A stretch of DNA of 8,663 nt. Source: JAIVJN01 sp036732565. GTDB taxonomy: Bacteria; Acidobacteriota; Vicinamibacteria; Vicinamibacterales; UBA2999. A program made the position numbers and the translations under genes. Under the pieces are notes generated by a model, which did no database searches, was not told the DNA's origin, and was given only the letters and a program-made list of their open reading frames with translations. Every line of letters starts with the position of its first letter. Positions within the stretch are counted from its first letter, which is position 1. Positions 6,061 through 8,663 of this stretch are shown here, in pieces. Location of the stretch: positions 1-8,663 of the forward strand of contig DAINCF010000298.1 of the NCBI GenBank assembly GCA_036732565.1, written 5' to 3'.

Positions 6061-6243
6061 ATGACCCTACTGGTTCAGATCATCGCGGGCATCGCCGGGG
6101 CTTTGGTCCTGGTGGTTGCGTTGTATTTCGTGCTTCTGTTTGTCCTCCACGATTTCAACCCGGATTTTTTAAACGTCGATAGGTGCCTCGACAGCGGCGG
6201 CCGATGGAACTACCAGCTGCGACTCTGCGAATCGGCCCGCTGA
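6061..6243 (+). CDS. Small single-pass membrane protein with a C-terminal two-cysteine motif
   Basis: A 60-residue protein. Residues 3-29 form one strongly hydrophobic helix with few charges. The rest (about 30-60) would be exported and contains DRCLDSGGRWNYQLRLCE. The C-x(13)-C spacing around GGRWNY suggests a disulfide-bonded mini-domain; similar 'C.d.GGrWny....C' tails recur in small bacterial proteins of unknown function. No strong ribosome site precedes the ATG. A TTGATA (6020-6025) upstream could be a -35 element but no matching -10 is clear. The gene is divergent from the SBBP gene. The function is not known. Confidence 0.75.
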   Translation: MTLLVQIIAGIAGALVLVVALYFVLLFVLHDFNPDFLNVDRCLDSGGRWNYQLRLCESAR

Positions 6244-6258
6244 ACCAGTGCAGTGCCG

Positions 6259-6417
6259 ATGAGTGGGCAAAGGGTGCGGGGCAAGTCGCGCCGCGAGGTG
6301 GCGTACGAACTCGTGAAGGTGGCCCTTTACGTGCGGTCGGCGCGAGTTGACAACGAGGGTGCGCGCCACGTTGTTCGGCACCTGCTTAAGGATCGAGAAG
6401 TCCCGGTTGGGAAGTGA
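6259..6417 (+). CDS. Possible 52-residue hypothetical protein
   Basis: A short frame beginning 15 bp after the membrane-protein stop. It is basic, with an amphipathic helical core (REVAYELVKVALYVR) and ARHVVRHLLKDREV. My hand count gives G/C of about 77, 42 and 71 percent at codon positions 1, 2 and 3; the low second position is coding-like. The TGA at 6415-6417 overlaps the ATG of a further 32-codon frame (6417-6515) in a TGATG arrangement. No family is recognised and no ribosome site is convincing, so it may be a gene remnant or chance. Confidence 0.3.
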   Translation: MSGQRVRGKSRREVAYELVKVALYVRSARVDNEGARHVVRHLLKDREVPVGK

Positions 6418-6635
6418 TGATCTTCCAGAGGGGGCAATGCATCGCTGCACAGCGTCCCTGGTTAGTTCATAGACGCGAAGAACTTCGAGCGCCAGGCGTG
6501 TTTGATGAGAAGTAATAGTGGAGCGCGGACGCTTCCACAGATTTGCGAGTCTTCAACGCGGAGTCGATTTCGCGTTATGCTGCGAGCCTCGCGGGAATGG
6601 CCGAATTCGACTGGCCGCCTCTATTCGTTTGACCG
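6418..6635 (+). other. Low-evidence stretch with very short open frames
   Basis: This stretch is less GC-rich than the rest. It contains a 32-codon frame ending at TAA 6513-6515, and a 36-codon open stretch without a clear ATG ending at TGA 6630-6632, 3 nt before the next gene. The latter reads protein-like (FNAESISRYAASLAGMAEF then DWPPLFV). Both could be tails of decayed genes. I see no RNA gene, terminator or repeat. Confidence 0.3.
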
Positions 6636-7115
6636 ATGCCGGCAGCCCCCATCATTAAAGCTCAAGTTGTGCCCCTCTTGCTGGAGGCTTGCCCCACGGC
6701 TCGACCAGCGTGGGAAGAACACCTCGCTTGGTGGAAGAGTGAAGAGGCCGGCGGCTTCAACGACGTCAACGTGTTCGCCCAGCACATCGTGAATAGCTAT
6801 GCGAAGGGCCTGACGGCAGAGTGCGGCGCGCTGTTCGCGACCCTCGAACGGATTCTCAGCGACGGTGATGAAGAGGCCCGAAGTCTGGCTGCCTTTGGCA
6901 TGCTCGAGGACATTCAGACGATCTCCACGCATTATTCATTCGGCCCGGAAGCATTCGTAGTTTGGTTGGGCCCGAGGAGTCGCGACGCTTGGAAACAGAT
7001 CGATGCCCTTTGGCGTGCCGGAGGTGGGTCGCTCGTCGGGGTCGTTCGTTTTGAAAGGTCCCTTCTCGTACGGACGACGAGGAAGTGGTGGCAGTTCTGG
7101 AGGCGCACGGTCTGA
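6636..7115 (+). CDS. DUF7674-like protein of unknown function
   Basis: A 159-residue, probably cytoplasmic all-helical protein. The pattern LLLEACPTARPAWEEHLAWW, FNDVNVFAQHIVNSY, ALFATLERILSDGDEEAR, LAAFGMLEDIQ and GPEAFVVWLGPRSRDAW fits the DUF7674 type from memory. Such small acidic helical proteins are often scattered singletons, sometimes suspected immunity-like proteins, with no established function. The C-terminal RKWWQFW is a common basic/aromatic tail. The ATG at 6636 lacks a clear ribosome site and starts 3 nt after a stop codon in another frame. The stop codon (7113-7115) lies inside the left end of an attC-like site, so this resembles an integron-style gene cassette. Family assignment was not checked against a database. 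Confidence 0.75.
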   Translation: MPAAPIIKAQVVPLLLEACPTARPAWEEHLAWWKSEEAGGFNDVNVFAQHIVNSYAKGLTAECGALFATLERILSDGDEEARSLAAFGMLEDIQTISTHYSFGPEAFVVWLGPRSRDAWKQIDALWRAGGGSLVGVVRFERSLLVRTTRKWWQFWRRTV

Positions 7116-7180
7116 CATGCCGCTGCAGCCGACGTGCGGCGGCGACCGACGCGTCTGGCCGGCTGGCGATGCGGTCGAAC
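7110..7180 (+). other. attC-like recombination site (degenerate)
   Basis: The layout follows integron attC sites. R''-like GTCTGAC (7110-7116) contains the stop codon of the preceding gene. A 9-nt spacer follows, then L''-like CAGCCG (7126-7131), a 28-nt centre, its exact complement CGGCTG (7160-7165), an 8-nt spacer, and R'-like GTCGAAC (7174-7180). The last differs by one base from the GTTRRRY core. R'' and R' pair at 5 of 7 positions plus one G-U. Placement right at a stop codon is typical of cassettes. The imperfect core suggests it is inactive or only attC-like. It directly abuts the tRNA-Leu fragment at 7182. Confidence 0.4.
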
Positions 7181-7181
7181 A

Positions 7182-7239
7182 ACTCAAAATCCCGTTCTTG
7201 CTTGCGAGAGTGTGGGTTCGATCCCCTCCTCCGGAACCA
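7182..7239 (+). repeat. tRNA-Leu 3' fragment (att-like)
   Basis: These 58 bases match 894-950 of the intact tRNA-Leu from the anticodon stem-loop through CCA. The differences are a one-base expansion in the variable arm (C to TG at 7199-7200) and C946 to A7235 in the acceptor stem. The 5' half is replaced by unrelated sequence that cannot form the anticodon stem. It is a remnant of an integration or duplication at tRNA-Leu and not a working tRNA. Confidence 0.85.
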
Positions 7240-7670
7240 CCTTCGCCTCTGTGGACGTAGTTCCGCGAACGGCGGTCAGTCCCGACAAAGGTCCCTCGCA
7301 AGCCAGACTCAAAGCGTCTGATCTGCCTTCTGTCGTGGCAAACAGAGTGGCTCATCTATTGCTCTATTCGCGCAATAGCCCCTATGGTGCGAATCAATCT
7401 CCTGGAAGACTGCCGTGTTCGTCGCCGCAACAGCGTTTCTGAGCGCGCAGCGGACAGCGGCACGGACGCTACCGTGCCCGCTGAACCAACTGGATCGCCA
7501 TTGCACGCCGCCGAATCTCCAAGCCATCGTCAAGAGCAACGTCTTGGCGCTCATCTGGACGACTTGAAGCGCCCGGGTTGACGGAGGGCGCTGGCCGTGC
7601 GCCAATCTGCGCAGAAGTGCATCGGCCCCAGACGTGACGGACTATTCGTGCGAGTTCCGCGGCCCGAAAT
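7240..7670. other. Mostly non-coding gap between the tRNA fragment and the M36 gene
   Basis: No convincing gene. The most protein-like piece is 7415-7567. A 6-bp GC stem GCGCCC/GGGCGC (7569-7574 with 7586-7591) overlaps an alternative 5-bp stem (7587-7591 with 7599-7603); neither has a T run. A TTGACG at 7578-7583 could be a -35 element for the M36 gene but I find no good -10. From 7637 onward the sequence is the upstream part of the M36 repeat shared with 3782. Confidence 0.4.
7415..7567 (+). CDS. Possible short secreted peptide or gene remnant
   Basis: A GTG-initiated 50-codon frame begins VFVAATAFLSAQRTAA, like the core and cleavage region of a signal peptide, and continues with two cysteines (LPCPLNQLDRHC) to TGA 7565-7567. 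The frame is open back to a TAG near 7376, adding ISWKTA before the hydrophobic part. There is no ATG and no clear ribosome site. It may be the N-terminal remnant of a secreted protein; a chance frame is equally possible. Confidence 0.22.
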   Translation: MFVAATAFLSAQRTAARTLPCPLNQLDRHCTPPNLQAIVKSNVLALIWTT

Positions 7671-7777
7671 ATGGGCGTGCGGTGTCTGGCGCGATCGCTT
7701 CTCTGCCTGCTTCTCGGCAGCGTCTGTTTTCAGCGAGCCTCTGCTCGCCAGGACGTCGAACCGGTCTCGGTCGAGAA
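7637..7777 (+). repeat. Diverged direct repeat shared with 3782-3919
   Basis: About 140 bp, estimated by eye at around three quarters identity, spans the upstream region and first 36 codons of the M36 peptidase. The partner copy is 3.85 kb upstream at 3782-3919, where it is an orphan fragment. The longest shared run covers 'ccggtctcggtc' and flanking bases. Similarity stops at the Glu codon near residue 35 of the protein. Confidence 0.75.
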
Positions 7778-8663
7778 CTTCGATATCCGCCTGAACGCTG
7801 AGCGGGCACCCGCGGGATATATGGAGCGCGTGGGCGCTGACCGCACCTCTCCGCTTGCGGCGGAGCGCGTCGAGCGGCGCGCGGAAGGACTGGCGCGGCT
7901 CCAGCGTGACCACGACGCGATCGACCTCGTCTTCAGCCCCGCGCTCGGAACACCGGAGGTGGTGGCGAAAGCAGCGGGTGCCGGCTTCCTCGCTGGTCCG
8001 ACCGGAGGCAATCGCGCCGACGCGTTGCGATCCTTCCTGTCGGGATACGCCAACGCCTATGGTCTCTCGGCACAGGACCTCGCGACGCTCGATCTCGCGG
8101 CCGACTACGTGAACCCGTCCGGCAACATGGCGTGGGTCGAGCTGACTCAGCGCGTCAACGGCGTGCGCGTGTTTCAAGGCGCGATCAGGGCCGCCTTCAC
8201 CACGAGCGGTGAGCTAGTACGAACGACGGGCGTGCTGGCCACTGACATCGACACGCGTGCCTCTCGCAGTGCGGCAGCCGTGACCGCTCCACAGGCACTG
8301 GTGCTGGCTGCCGGTCCGGTCGGCTGGGATCTCGACGAGCGCGAGTTTCTCGAACAGGCACGCGACGTGGCCGGCCGTATGACGTTTGCCCGCGTGCGTG
8401 CCATCCACGGCGTGCGGGCGTGGCCAGTGTACTTTCCTCTGACACCGGGCGTGCTGCGACTCGCGTGGGCGACAGAGCTCCTCGGCGATGCGATGGGCTA
8501 CCTGACGATCGTCGACGCCGAAGACGGATCGCTGCTGTTCCGCAAGAGTCTGACGGAGTCGCAGTCGCAGTCGGCCACGTATGCCATCCACGCCGGCGGC
8601 AGCCCCGCCCCCTGGTCGCCGACGACCGCGTCGCCCGGCAGCGGCGCACAAGCGCCCGCGGTC
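7671..8663 (+). CDS. M36 (fungalysin-type) metallopeptidase, N-terminal part (3' truncated by window edge)
   Basis: An open frame of 331 codons runs from the ATG at 7671 to the last base without a stop. Residues 1-25 are a signal peptide: MGVRCLAR, core SLLCLLLGSVCF, cleavage likely after ASA (23-25). Residues about 120-190 match an FTP (fungalysin/thermolysin propeptide) domain, with YGLSAQDLATL, then DYVNPSGNMAWVELTQ, VNGVRVFQGAIRAAF and SGELVRTTG. Residues about 235-295 look like a PepSY-like propeptide part, ending AEDGSLLFRK. The zinc-binding HEXXH catalytic domain would lie beyond the window. An in-frame TGA at 7635-7637 limits the start; the ribosome site is weak. The product would be a secreted, self-inhibited protease acting on extracellular protein. 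Antisense frames across it are shadows. Confidence 0.88.
   Translation, partial: MGVRCLARSLLCLLLGSVCFQRASARQDVEPVSVENFDIRLNAERAPAGYMERVGADRTSPLAAERVERRAEGLARLQRDHDAIDLVFSPALGTPEVVAKAAGAGFLAGPTGGNRADALRSFLSGYANAYGLSAQDLATLDLAADYVNPSGNMAWVELTQRVNGVRVFQGAIRAAFTTSGELVRTTGVLATDIDTRASRSAAAVTAPQALVLAAGPVGWDLDEREFLEQARDVAGRMTFARVRAIHGVRAWPVYFPLTPGVLRLAWATELLGDAMGYLTIVDAEDGSLLFRKSLTESQSQSATYAIHAGGSPAPWSPTTASPGSGAQAPAV

Noticed and set aside
6936..7355. Minus-strand frame (139 codons) with GGGDRTHTLASKNGIL
   Set aside because: Same antisense-tRNA artefact over the copy at 7182-7239; it also overlaps the better-supported DUF7674-like gene.
7551..8177. Minus-strand frame of 208 codons, and others to 8651, opposite the window end
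   Set aside because: Antisense to the M36 signal peptide and FTP domain, which have recognisable motifs in a stop-free 331-codon plus frame.
1..8663. CRISPR array, insertion sequence, integrase or transposase
   Set aside because: I saw no regularly spaced repeats and no recombinase motifs in any frame, so none is called despite the att-like fragments.

Overview
The window is GC-rich bacterial DNA. Its gene content is large secreted repeat proteins, an M36 (fungalysin-type) metallopeptidase and a tRNA-linked GIY-YIG gene. This suggests a soil or environmental bacterium, most like an Acidobacteriota (Vicinamibacteria-like) genome. The taxonomic guess is inference from gene style, because no marker gene is present.

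Layout: (1) 3-137 is the 3' end of an unidentified plus-strand gene, followed by a convergent DJ-1/PfpI-family gene (165-761, minus). (2) 817-950 holds a promoter and an intact tRNA-Leu(CAA) gene with encoded CCA. (3) 951-1495 is a compact unit: three hairpins, a small GIY-YIG nuclease gene broken by a one-base frameshift, then a decayed copy of the tRNA-Leu 3' end. (4) 1729-3756 encodes a secreted protein with seven Delta-60-type repeats and three Ig/FN3-like domains. It is followed by an orphan, decayed copy of an M36 peptidase 5' end (3782-3926) and a second tRNA-Leu 3' fragment (3985-4037). (5) 4060-7115 holds a small helix-turn-helix protein of phage-like appearance, a convergent seven-repeat SBBP-type propeller protein (minus), a small membrane protein, some very short ORFs of doubtful status and a DUF7674-like gene. 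The last gene ends inside an attC-like site (7110-7180) that abuts a third tRNA-Leu 3' fragment (7182-7239). (6) After about 430 bp of mostly non-coding DNA, the intact M36 peptidase gene starts at 7671 and runs off the window end.

The organising feature is the tRNA-Leu 3' end. Besides the intact gene there are three partial direct copies. The two best begin at the anticodon and run through CCA. This pattern is typical of DNA that has entered repeatedly at a tRNA gene by site-specific recombination, each event leaving a partial 3' copy. No integrase lies in the window, so the segments look like remnants or passive cargo. The cargo is mainly two unrelated classes of seven-repeat secreted propeller proteins, plus fragments and small unknown genes. 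I see no operon longer than two genes and no CRISPR array, rRNA gene or canonical insertion sequence.
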